64,000 bases of DNA from JABDIY01 sp963803845 (GTDB taxonomy: Bacteria; Actinomycetota; Acidimicrobiia; Acidimicrobiales; SZUA-35): NCBI GenBank assembly GCA_963803845.1, contig CAWDNZ010000004.1:1736001-1800000 (forward strand), read 5' to 3'. The notes under the pieces are model-generated. The model was not told where the DNA came from. It made no database searches and saw nothing but the letters and a program-made list of their open reading frames with translations. The first letter of the stretch is position 1, and the number at the start of each line of letters is the position of its first letter. Positions 1 through 8,121 of this stretch are shown here, piece by piece. The position numbers and the translations under genes were made by a program.

Positions 1-523
1 CGAGCTTCTTCGCCAGCCGCTGCAGGGTTCCAAGCGTGCGTACCGTGTTTTGGCCGATCACCTGGTCGAGCTCGGAGAACTTCAATTCGGTCTGGCTCAG
101 GCCCCCAGCGGGTAACCAATGGAGTTCTGTACGGTGCACGATCCATTGGTCCTTCGGCTGACGTATGCGCTCCAATGCCGGCGCCGGGGGAGCCGCATCT
201 GGGCGCAGGAGGATGATCTGCGGTTTGCCGCCGTTCGGTCCGCTCTGCCCGAGAAACGGTGATTCCGTAGCAACCCTGGCAATTTCCTCGGCGGAGCGGA
301 GGAACGTGGGAACGTGGTACCCGAGGATTTCGGCGAGCTGAGATTCGATGTGCGCAGCGGTGGTGGCATCGGCGGTTGCCTGGGGCAGGATCACGTTGCC
401 ACTGGCCTGGTATGGCATAGGTTCTGAGAAGCCGAGCGTCACGAACGCCGCCGCCAGATCTTGGTTGCTGATGCGCCGCCCGCCAACATTCATCGCCCGG
501 AGGAACGCTACAGCTGCCACCAC
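1..523 (-). CDS. DUF1697 family protein (3' end outside window)
   Basis: The reverse strand has an open frame running off the left edge. The N-terminus reads VAFLRAMNVGGRR and the last visible residues read NTVRTLGTLQRLAKKL. Both match the conserved ends of DUF1697, a family of about 180 residues with no established function, so only a few C-terminal residues should be missing. I chose the GTG at 523-521 because an in-frame TAG lies two codons upstream. A GTG at 520-518 is equally possible, and a GGAG lies within the few bases upstream. The + strand ORF ending at 115 is a shadow of this gene. It is divergent from the ABC importer genes and looks unrelated to them. Confidence 0.8.
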   Translation of the reverse strand, partial: MVAAVAFLRAMNVGGRRISNQDLAAAFVTLGFSEPMPYQASGNVILPQATADATTAAHIESQLAEILGYHVPTFLRSAEEIARVATESPFLGQSGPNGGKPQIILLRPDAAPPAPALERIRQPKDQWIVHRTELHWLPAGGLSQTELKFSELDQVIGQNTVRTLGTLQRLAKKL

Positions 524-689
524 TCCAACCTATCCGGCCACCGATCGCTCGTTTCGCCGTTCTGAGACCTCGCAAGACCCTGAAAGAGCCAATGTTGCGA
601 GTTCGTTGCTAGGGACTATGTGCCCTTCCTGAGAATTCCGTTGAGACTAGGGTTGTCGTGTTACCCCTTTACAGATCTGAGGTTTTCCA

Positions 690-2168
690 GTGAAGAAACT
701 GTTTGCTCTGCTCTTTGCCTTGGCTATCTTTGGTGCCGCTTGCGGCTCCGGTAGCTCTAGCGATGATTCCGCTTCGTCGGATGATTCGGCGGCGACGGAT
801 GATTCCGCCGCCACCGATGACTCGGCTGCCTCGGATGATTCCGCCGCCGCCGATGACTCGGCTGCCTCGGATGATTCCGCCGCCGGCGTGATCCCCATCG
901 AGATGTGGATCGCTTTCAGCGATGATGCTCGCCTCAACTTCACCAAGGATCGTGCGGCAGAATTCAACGCCGCCCATCCCGAGTATGAAGTGATCGTCAC
1001 ATCGTTCGATTCCTACAACACGGTGTTCGAACAGACGCAGCTGGCGATCGAGGGCGGAAGCCCGCCCGAGATCATTCACTTCTTCGAAGCGGCCACCCAA
1101 GAGGCGCTGGATGCCACCGATAGCAACGGAGATCCGATCTTCAAGTCCGTCACCGAAGCGGTTGCCGGACGCACAGAGATCCTGGGAGAGCCGGTGGTGC
1201 TGGGCGACGTAGTGTCGGCGGCTACCAAGTACTACACGATCGACGGCAGCCTCTACTCGATGCCGTGGAACACCTCCTCTACCACGATGTTCTCCAACAT
1301 GGACATCTTGACTGCCGCCGGTATCACCGAGCCTCCCACCACTTGGCAGGGCGTCGAAGAAGCATGTGATGCAATTCTTGCCTTGCCTGACGCTCCGAGC
1401 AATTGCATCACCTGGCCCAACCATGGGTGGTTCTTCGAACAAGCCCTTGGCCAGATGGGCGCAGACCTCGCCAACAATGACAACGGCCGTTCCGGCCGGG
1501 CCACGGAGGTCTTCCTCAATTCCGATGCAGCCATCGACTATGTCCAATGGTGGAGCGATCTGGACAACAGCGGCGACTATGTCTACACCGGAACCCAGCG
1601 TGACTGGGACGGCACTGCTGCTGCATTCAATGCTCAAGAGGCGGCCATGTTGATCTACTCGTCGTCTGATACCACGGTGCTCACCGAGAACGGTACGGAA
1701 AATGGGTACGAGGTCAAAAGCTCGTACATGCCGTACAACCAGGACCAGGAATATGTAGGCAACCTGATCGGCGGCGCCACCCTGTGGATGGCCAACGGCC
1801 TCTCAACCGAAGAAGAAGACGGAGCGCTGGCCTTCATGAACTTCTTCTCCAATCCCGAAAACGCCGCCGCATGGCACCAGGTGACCGGCTATATCCCGAT
1901 CACTAACGCCGCCACCGCACTACTCGAGACCGAGGGTTGGTTCGAGGAGAGCCCCAACTCCGCAGTCGCCTCGGCTCAGCTCAACGACGCCGCCGATACT
2001 CCGGCATCGACGGGCGCCCTGCTCGGCAACTTCGTTGCAATCCGTGACGTTGTAACCGCCGCGGTCGAGGACATCCTCGTGAACGACCTCGACGTGAAGA
2101 CCCGCATGGATTCGGCCCAAGTCGAAGCGCAACGTCTGCTCGACGATTACAACGAGCTGTACGGCTAA
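690..2168 (+). CDS. ABC sugar-type solute-binding lipoprotein
   Basis: This is the extracytoplasmic solute-binding component of a carbohydrate-type (UgpB/MalE-like) ABC importer. The 492-residue protein starts with a lipoprotein signal peptide whose lipobox ends FGAAC, so Cys18 would be lipidated after cleavage. A Ser/Asp/Ala linker of about 45 residues follows, made of repeated DDSA units that probably tether the domain to the membrane. The rest is a family 1-type binding domain. The GTG start has a GAGG about 8 bases upstream. Two permease genes follow at once, so this is the first gene of an operon. The substrate is unknown; sugar or glycerol-phosphate is the family expectation. No ATPase gene is adjacent, so the importer must use one encoded elsewhere. 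Confidence 0.88.
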   Translation: MKKLFALLFALAIFGAACGSGSSSDDSASSDDSAATDDSAATDDSAASDDSAAADDSAASDDSAAGVIPIEMWIAFSDDARLNFTKDRAAEFNAAHPEYEVIVTSFDSYNTVFEQTQLAIEGGSPPEIIHFFEAATQEALDATDSNGDPIFKSVTEAVAGRTEILGEPVVLGDVVSAATKYYTIDGSLYSMPWNTSSTTMFSNMDILTAAGITEPPTTWQGVEEACDAILALPDAPSNCITWPNHGWFFEQALGQMGADLANNDNGRSGRATEVFLNSDAAIDYVQWWSDLDNSGDYVYTGTQRDWDGTAAAFNAQEAAMLIYSSSDTTVLTENGTENGYEVKSSYMPYNQDQEYVGNLIGGATLWMANGLSTEEEDGALAFMNFFSNPENAAAWHQVTGYIPITNAATALLETEGWFEESPNSAVASAQLNDAADTPASTGALLGNFVAIRDVVTAAVEDILVNDLDVKTRMDSAQVEAQRLLDDYNELYG

Positions 2169-2182
2169 GCACACCCTTCGCC

Positions 2183-3529
2183 GTGGGGATCATTGTCAGT
2201 TTCCTGCTCGCTGCGGCGATTGGCGTCCTCTCGTTTGGTTACGCAACCAAACGAGAGGTCGCCCTGGGCTTGGCGCTGGGCGTTCTCGGTGCGTCGGTGA
2301 TTCTGGCGGCGCTGGATTTCTGTACCTTCGCCTCCGACGCTGAATCCACCGAAGGCGTCATGGGGGTTGCCCTGGCCGGAGCGTTCGCATGGATGTTCGG
2401 CTCGGGAACAAAGGCGGTTTTGGCGCAGCAGTCTGCGGACCTCGGGAGCGGTGAGATCCGGACCGGTACGTTCCGTCTCGGCTGGTACTGGCCATGGCTC
2501 CTCTTGTCACCGACGCTGGTGATCCTGGTTTTCTTCCTCTACCTCCCGGCATATAACACCTTCACGCTCTCCACCAAGCTCACCCGACTGGGCGCACCTC
2601 GGGTGGGGGAGCGATGCCTCAGCAACTTCTCCGAACTGCTCGTACCCACGCCCGCCGTTGTGGTGCTCTTACCCTTAGGGTCAATCGCTCTCATGTGGGG
2701 CATTGGGCTCTGGCACAACCGGGTCAGGCCCGGTTCGTTTACCCATGGCCTGACCGGTGCCATCCGGCCGTTCGGCATCGTGCTTTTCCTGTTTGCGCTC
2801 TACTACATCTTCGAAGATGTCAATGGCGGTTACCGCCAGATCTACCTCAACACGGTGATCATCTCCTCCAGCATCGTGGTGCTCAGCATGGTGTTCGGCC
2901 TGGCGCTGGCCTATCTCACCTACGGGTACGTGCGGGGAATCACGGTCTATCGCACACTCTTAATCTGGCCCTACGCAATCTCGCCGCCCGTAGCCGGAAT
3001 CCTTTTCTTCATGATGTTCAACGCCACCGGCGGTATCTTCGCCGCTGTGGCTGACAGTTGGTTCGGCTACGACTTCCCCAACTACGCCCTCAACGCCACC
3101 CTGGCCCGCATCACGATCATCCTGGCATCGGTATGGAAGTTGCTTGGCTACAACCTTCTGTTCTTCCTTGCAGGCCTCCAGACCGTTCCCCGTGAACAGA
3201 TCGAAGCGGCCGCCATCGACGGCGCGAACGCCTTTCAGCGGTTCCGCACCATCATCATGCCCGCCTTGGGCCCGATCGCCTTTTTCCTTCTCATTACCAA
3301 CCTGACGTTCTCGTTCTTCGACGTCTACGGAACGATCGACTTCCTCACCAAGGGAGCGCCGGCCGGGGCCACGTCGGTGGCGATCTACGAGATCATCAGG
3401 GTCGGTGTGGACAATGGCGACCTGGGAAGAGGGGCCGCACAATCGGTCGTTCTGTTCATGGCGGTCATCGCCTTGACGGCCTGGCAGTTCAAGCAATCGG
3501 AAGGGCGGATCAGCTATGGCAGCGCATGA
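2183..3529 (+). CDS. ABC importer permease, UgpA/MalF-like, enlarged
   Basis: Inner-membrane permease subunit of the importer. The C-terminal half is a standard binding-protein-dependent transport domain with an EAA loop reading EAAAIDGANAFQRF, where the ATPase docks. At 448 residues it is longer than the usual 290-320. Two extra hydrophobic segments precede the canonical first helix, and a further stretch with two predicted membrane segments (about residues 155-215) lies between helix 1 and the core. The GTG start lies 14 bases after the binding-protein stop. The 3' end overlaps the next permease by 14 bases, which suggests translational coupling. The protein is typical of the family apart from the insertions, whose role is unknown. 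Confidence 0.85.
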   Translation: MGIIVSFLLAAAIGVLSFGYATKREVALGLALGVLGASVILAALDFCTFASDAESTEGVMGVALAGAFAWMFGSGTKAVLAQQSADLGSGEIRTGTFRLGWYWPWLLLSPTLVILVFFLYLPAYNTFTLSTKLTRLGAPRVGERCLSNFSELLVPTPAVVVLLPLGSIALMWGIGLWHNRVRPGSFTHGLTGAIRPFGIVLFLFALYYIFEDVNGGYRQIYLNTVIISSSIVVLSMVFGLALAYLTYGYVRGITVYRTLLIWPYAISPPVAGILFFMMFNATGGIFAAVADSWFGYDFPNYALNATLARITIILASVWKLLGYNLLFFLAGLQTVPREQIEAAAIDGANAFQRFRTIIMPALGPIAFFLLITNLTFSFFDVYGTIDFLTKGAPAGATSVAIYEIIRVGVDNGDLGRGAAQSVVLFMAVIALTAWQFKQSEGRISYGSA

Positions 3530-4385
3530 CCACCACAAGGGCTTCTCCATGCACGTGGGGAAACCCGGATTGATCAAGGGACGATCCTGGCCAACCCATC
3601 TTTGGCTGTGGTTTGCCATGCTCACGATCCTGTTCCCGTTGCTGTATGCCGCTCTCATCTCCACCCAGACCAATCCCGAGATCTTCCGATTCCAGCTCAC
3701 CCCGGGATCGGGTTTGAGCAAACACTTCGACCAGGTATGGAACGACCGGGGTCTCGATCGGTTGATGTGGAACTCACTGGTCCAGGCCACCATCATCACT
3801 GTGGCCAAGACGGTGCTGTCGTTGCTCGCTGGACTGGCCTTTGTCTACTTCAATTTCCGGGGCAAGTGGCTGGTCTTCTTCTTCGTGTTGATCACGTTGA
3901 TGATGCCCACCGAGGTCATGATCCTGGCGCTGTTCCGCTTCGTGGCCGTCGATCTGGGCTGGAAGGACACCATGGCGGGCCTCACCGTGCCGTTTGCGGC
4001 GTCGGCCACGGGTGCGTTCCTGTTTCGCCAGCATTTCGCCAACCTGCCGCGGGACCTCTCTGAGGCGTCCCAGATCGACGGTGCCACGCCGCTTCAGTTC
4101 CTGTTCAAGATCCTGATCCCGCTGTCGTGGAACGTGATCGGTGCCCTGGCCGTAATCCAGTTCGTGTTCGTTTGGAACATGTATCTGTGGCCGGTGCTCA
4201 TCATCTCCGATCAAGACAAGCAGGTAGTCCAGGTAGGGCTACAGGGTCTTCAGACGATCGACACCGGGTTGACGTTTGGGCCGTTGATGCTGGCGGCACT
4301 GCTGGTCTCGATACCGCCGGCAATCGTCTTTCTCGCGCTCCAGAAGCCGTTCATGGCGGGGTTCGCCCTCAGCGCCGACAAGTAA
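3516..4385 (+). CDS. ABC importer permease, UgpE/MalG-like
   Basis: Second permease subunit of the same importer, 289 residues with about six membrane helices, a usual length for the family. The EAA motif reads EASQIDGATPLQFLFKI. The ATG start lies inside the end of the upstream permease gene, so the two are probably translationally coupled. It ends 17 bases before the convergent glutamine-synthetase-family gene. Binding protein, UgpA-like and UgpE-like subunits in this order are typical of CUT1 sugar importers. An ATPase gene is missing from the operon, which is common in actinobacteria that share one MsiK-type ATPase among importers. That sharing is inference here. Confidence 0.88.
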   Translation: MAAHDHHKGFSMHVGKPGLIKGRSWPTHLWLWFAMLTILFPLLYAALISTQTNPEIFRFQLTPGSGLSKHFDQVWNDRGLDRLMWNSLVQATIITVAKTVLSLLAGLAFVYFNFRGKWLVFFFVLITLMMPTEVMILALFRFVAVDLGWKDTMAGLTVPFAASATGAFLFRQHFANLPRDLSEASQIDGATPLQFLFKILIPLSWNVIGALAVIQFVFVWNMYLWPVLIISDQDKQVVQVGLQGLQTIDTGLTFGPLMLAALLVSIPPAIVFLALQKPFMAGFALSADK

Positions 4386-4402
4386 GCTCGTTTCGGCACA
4401 GG

Positions 4403-5752
4403 TCAAATCTGTTCGAAGTAGCGGCGTCGCTCCCAGTCGGTGACGGCGGTGTGGAATGCGTCCACCTCGGCTGCGGCAAAGTGGCTGTAGTGCTCCACCA
4501 CGTCTGCACCGAAACTTCGCTGGGCGATATCGCTGGCGCTGAAGTTCGCCAGTGCCTCTTCCAGCGTGGCCGGGACTCGGGGTAGATCGGCGGCGGAGTA
4601 CACGTCGCCCGTGAACTCCGCCGGCGGCTCGATGCGCTGCTCGATCCCATCCAGGCCACTGGCGAGGGCGGCGGCGTAGGCGAGGTAGGGGTTGCAATCG
4701 CCGCCCGGGATTCGGCATTCGATTCGGGTGCTGGATCCATTGCCGACCACCCGGAAACCGGCGGTCCGATTGTCCTCAGACCATGCCAGTCGGGTTGGAG
4801 CCCATGATGCTTCCCGGAAGCGCTTGTAGGAGTTGATCGTTGGTGCGTAGCAGATCATGAAATCCGGAAGGTGGGCCATCCATCCGCCCAGGAACCAGCG
4901 GAAGATGTCACTTCGACCACCGTCATCCACGAAGACGTTGTGATCTCCCTCGCTGTCCCACAGGCTCAGATGGATGTGGCAACTGTTGCCGGCTTCGGCG
5001 GTGGAGGGTTTGGCCATGAACGTGACACTCACCCCGAGCTTGTCGGCTAGTTCCTTCATGCCATGTTTCATGACCACATGGCGATCCGCCATGGTCTGGG
5101 CTCCGGCGTAACGGATGTTGAGTTCGTGCTGACCGCGCCCTGCTTCGCCTTTGGTGTTCTCCACCGGAATTCCGCTGGCGCGAAGCGCCCGGCGGGCGCC
5201 GCCAACGTAGCCCTCCACCCGTGACCCTTGGAGCAGGTGGTAGTCGTCGACGTACCAGCCTGCGGATTTCAAGTTGGCGTAACCCAGCTCGTGAGCCTCC
5301 CGGTAGGTGTCGCTATATATGAAGAATTCCAACTCGGATGCGGCCTGAGCCTCAAACCCGAGCGACGCCGCTTTTGCGACCTGCTGTTTGAGGATCGAGC
5401 GGGGGGCAACTGGAATCGGCGCATGGGTGTTGGTGTCCACGACATCGCATAAGACCAGGGCGGCGTTGTCGGTCCAGCCGGCACGGCGCAGGGTGCCCAT
5501 ATCTGGGACGAGATGGAAGTCGCCATACCCGCTCTCCCAGTTGGCGTAGCTGTAACCGCTGACCGGCTCCATCTCCATGTCAGTGGTGAGCAGGTAGTTG
5601 CAGGCGTGGGTTCCGTTGGCGAGGCCGTCCTCGATGAAGAAATCGGCATCGAACCGTTTTCCCATGAGGCGCCCGTAGTGGTCGGTGAAGGCAACCATCA
5701 CCGTGTCGATTTCGCCAGAACCCACCAATTCGATCAGCTCGTCACCTGTCAT
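4403..5752 (-). CDS. Glutamine synthetase family ligase (gamma-glutamyl-amine type)
   Basis: ATP-dependent ligase of the glutamine synthetase fold, 449 residues. It has the N-terminal beta-grasp region (VAFTDHYGRLMGKRF), the metal-binding ELEFF segment, a HIHLSLWD stretch and NRTAGFRV with a downstream arginine block. Sequences of this type are mostly not housekeeping GlnA. They resemble PuuA or GlnA3/GlnA4-like enzymes that add glutamate to polyamines or other amines. I chose the ATG at 5752 because the catalytic N-terminal domain starts there, whereas the longer frame (to 5899) adds 49 residues without family character. The gene is alone, convergent with the ABC importer. The exact amine substrate cannot be read from the sequence. 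Confidence 0.82.
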   Translation of the reverse strand: MTGDELIELVGSGEIDTVMVAFTDHYGRLMGKRFDADFFIEDGLANGTHACNYLLTTDMEMEPVSGYSYANWESGYGDFHLVPDMGTLRRAGWTDNAALVLCDVVDTNTHAPIPVAPRSILKQQVAKAASLGFEAQAASELEFFIYSDTYREAHELGYANLKSAGWYVDDYHLLQGSRVEGYVGGARRALRASGIPVENTKGEAGRGQHELNIRYAGAQTMADRHVVMKHGMKELADKLGVSVTFMAKPSTAEAGNSCHIHLSLWDSEGDHNVFVDDGGRSDIFRWFLGGWMAHLPDFMICYAPTINSYKRFREASWAPTRLAWSEDNRTAGFRVVGNGSSTRIECRIPGGDCNPYLAYAAALASGLDGIEQRIEPPAEFTGDVYSAADLPRVPATLEEALANFSASDIAQRSFGADVVEHYSHFAAAEVDAFHTAVTDWERRRYFEQI

Positions 5753-5872
5753 GGTTCGCGACCCTAGCCGCAGCAACCCGCTACAACCGAAGCTGGCGTG
5801 GTGGGAGACCGCAAGGCTCGCTGATTGGATTCTGCCGCTCCAGGTCAAAAGCGGATTGACAGCGATTTCATC

Positions 5873-5891
5873 CTTCGGTTCGAAGCCGAAG
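5873..5891 (-). terminator. Possible hairpin after the GGDEF-EAL gene
   Basis: A six-base stem CTTCGG/CCGAAG with a seven-base loop lies 19 bases beyond the stop of the diguanylate cyclase gene on the same strand. There is no clear T-run, so this is a weak terminator candidate. Confidence 0.3.
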
Positions 5892-5909
5892 CCAACCAAC
5901 TACCTCGTG

Positions 5910-7889
5910 CTAACTCCGCGTACTAGGTTTTGCCGGCTCTTTGATGTAGTCGGTGGCTTCGTCAGGACTGAGCGCCTCGGCGAACAGGAAGCCTTGGGCA
6001 GTGTCGCACCCCAGGGCGGCAAGCTCACGAAGCGCTTCCCTGGACCCTACGCCCTCGGCGACGACGTTGAGGCCGAGTTCATGTCCCAGCGAGATCACCG
6101 ATGCGACGATGGCATGGTCGGGGTCGCTCTCGAGCATCATGGCGGTGAATCCGGCGTCGATCTTTAGTTCGCGGACCGCCAATCTGGACAGTTGGCTAAG
6201 TGAGGTATGACCCTGCCCAAAGTCATCGATGCTGACACAGACACCGGCGCGGTGCAGCGAAGCGACTCGTGTAGCTGCCGCATCTGCGTCGCTACTGATG
6301 GAGGTCTCAGTGATCTCAACGATTATCCGCGAATACTCGAGGTCATAGCCGCTTAGGCAGGCGAGAATCCATTCGGCGAGATCGGGTTCTCGGAGATTGC
6401 GAGCAGAGATGTTCACCGCCATCGACAGGCCCTCTGCTGCGGAACCCCACTTGGCCAGCTGGCCTGCAGCTTCGTTGAACACCCAGCGAGTGAGAGGCTC
6501 GATGATCCCGGTGGACTCGGCCAGGAGTACGAAGCTCTCGGGGCCGAGCAGTCCTCGGGTGGGGTGTTCCCACCGGACAAGTGCTTCAAAACCCGTGAGG
6601 CGATTGGTCCGGACATCGACCTTCGGCTGGTAGTAGACCCTGAGTTCGTTGTTGGCGAGTGCGCGTCGTAGCTCCGCTACCAGGGCAAGCCGGCTGGGGT
6701 CGCCCGGTGAAAGGTCAGTTGTGTAGGAAGAAATCGGAGCGCCCGATTGCTTGCCGGCGCGAAGGGCCAAATCTGCTTGTCGCAATAGTAGATCGGCGTC
6801 ATCGCTGTCCGCTGGCCATTCAGCGGTACCGATTCTCGACTCGATCGCTATCTGCGTTCCCTCGATCTCAATGTCTTCGCCGATCGCATCTCGAACCTCA
6901 CCGAGGATCGCTTGCCCTGTCTGAGCATTGAGACCAGGCAAGACGAGCCCGAACTCGTCGCCCCCTAGTCGTGCGGCTGTGTCACCGGGTCGGAGCGTCG
7001 TTCGGAGTCGTTGAGCCACCTTCAGAAGCACATCATCGCCGGCGCCGTGGCCCAGGATGTCGTTGACCTCTTTGAACCGATCGAGGTTGACCACCGCCAA
7101 CAGTCCAGATCGTTTGGAGCTCCGGGGCCCTGCGACGGCGTGCGCAACCCGCTCACTGAACAACGTGCGATTCGGCAAGCCGGTAAACGTGTCGTGTAGA
7201 GCTAAGAAGTGGTTGCGAGCGTTCTGGCGGTGAATTCGACCGGTCACCGACCAAAGAATCAGCGCCAATACGAGCCATACAAGCGTCGTACCCAGTATGA
7301 GCAGTCGGTAGATCTTGGCAAGGGAAGCGTCTCGAGCCGCACCGATCGGCGCATAAGGCACGTACACCTCCAGCGCTCCAACCGGATCATTGCCCCAGCG
7401 TGAACGAACCGGGAGATAGACCTCAATCGCTTCTACTCCCTCGGACAAACCGCCATCGGCGGCGTCACTTCCGAGGTGCGTCTTCAGCGCAACGAATCCT
7501 TGGGCGAGAGCTTCAACTACGTCATCGTCTGAATCTGTCGGGTAGTCAACGGCATCGGGGGTCGATGCATCAAACACGATTCGACCCGAAGTGTCGCGCA
7601 GCCGAAAACGTAGGATCGATCCCGCTTCCACTAGCGGGGTGGCGAGTCGAGTAATCTGTTCACGTTCGGTGTCGCGCAGACCTTCACTCAGCGGATGATC
7701 CTGGATCTGTGACTCCACCGCTAGGTGAGCGACGCTCGAGGCATTGGCAACAGCATTGCGAAGTGCTGCTTGGTCAGCCTCGACAGTTACTGCCCGGGCG
7801 ACGAGGCCGCCGAGCGCCAAGATTGGCACCAGGACCGCCGCCGCGTACGCGAAAAATCGGCGTAATCCGTTCCAAGGGCCCTCGTGCAT
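5910..7889 (-). CDS. Membrane GGDEF-EAL cyclic-di-GMP protein
   Basis: A 659-residue bifunctional-type protein for turnover of the second messenger cyclic di-GMP. A membrane helix near residues 12-34 and another near 197-218 enclose an extracytoplasmic sensor region of about 160 residues. The GGDEF domain has an intact active-site loop (ARLGGDEFGLVL, near residue 308). The EAL domain begins GFEALVRWEHP (near 431) and has DDFGQGHTSL in the catalytic loop, so both cyclase and phosphodiesterase activity are possible. I prefer the ATG at 7889; the TTG just before it is an alternative. It sits next to an exopolysaccharide cluster, a process commonly controlled by cyclic di-GMP, so a regulatory link is plausible but unproven. 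Confidence 0.9.
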   Translation of the reverse strand: MHEGPWNGLRRFFAYAAAVLVPILALGGLVARAVTVEADQAALRNAVANASSVAHLAVESQIQDHPLSEGLRDTEREQITRLATPLVEAGSILRFRLRDTSGRIVFDASTPDAVDYPTDSDDDVVEALAQGFVALKTHLGSDAADGGLSEGVEAIEVYLPVRSRWGNDPVGALEVYVPYAPIGAARDASLAKIYRLLILGTTLVWLVLALILWSVTGRIHRQNARNHFLALHDTFTGLPNRTLFSERVAHAVAGPRSSKRSGLLAVVNLDRFKEVNDILGHGAGDDVLLKVAQRLRTTLRPGDTAARLGGDEFGLVLPGLNAQTGQAILGEVRDAIGEDIEIEGTQIAIESRIGTAEWPADSDDADLLLRQADLALRAGKQSGAPISSYTTDLSPGDPSRLALVAELRRALANNELRVYYQPKVDVRTNRLTGFEALVRWEHPTRGLLGPESFVLLAESTGIIEPLTRWVFNEAAGQLAKWGSAAEGLSMAVNISARNLREPDLAEWILACLSGYDLEYSRIIVEITETSISSDADAAATRVASLHRAGVCVSIDDFGQGHTSLSQLSRLAVRELKIDAGFTAMMLESDPDHAIVASVISLGHELGLNVVAEGVGSREALRELAALGCDTAQGFLFAEALSPDEATDYIKEPAKPSTRS

Positions 7890-8034
7890 CAACTTCTATC
7901 GGCTGTGACGAACCGAATCTGAGGGTGGGAATTTGCCCTTTCCTGCCGCCTCGATATCAGTCACCCTTCATGCGGCATCAATCTGAAACTTCTGTGGGCA
8001 AAGATTCCCGAATGCGAAGAACCTCTTGCCCTCG

Positions 8035-8057
8035 ACCACACAATGTGGTCCTATAAA
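8035..8057 (+). promoter_or_regulatory. Palindromic operator plus -10 before exopolysaccharide regulator
   Basis: A perfect 6-3-6 palindrome, ACCACA-CAA-TGTGGT (8035-8049), is followed two bases later by TATAAA (8052-8057), a good -10 hexamer. Transcription would start near 8064 and leave about 58 untranslated bases before the chosen TTG start. The palindrome lies where -35/-10 spacer DNA should be, as expected of a repressor or autoregulator site. A further ACCACA copy lies near 8091. Confidence 0.45.
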
Positions 8058-8121
8058 CGCTTGTAGTGAACTTCACTTGGTTGGGCGACCACAAGGCGGA
8101 TGGAACGGACTGGAGCACTTT

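Noticed and set aside
2..115. Open + strand frame at the left edge ending at TAA
   Set aside because: The opposite strand encodes the conserved C-terminus of DUF1697 through the same bases, so this frame is a shadow.
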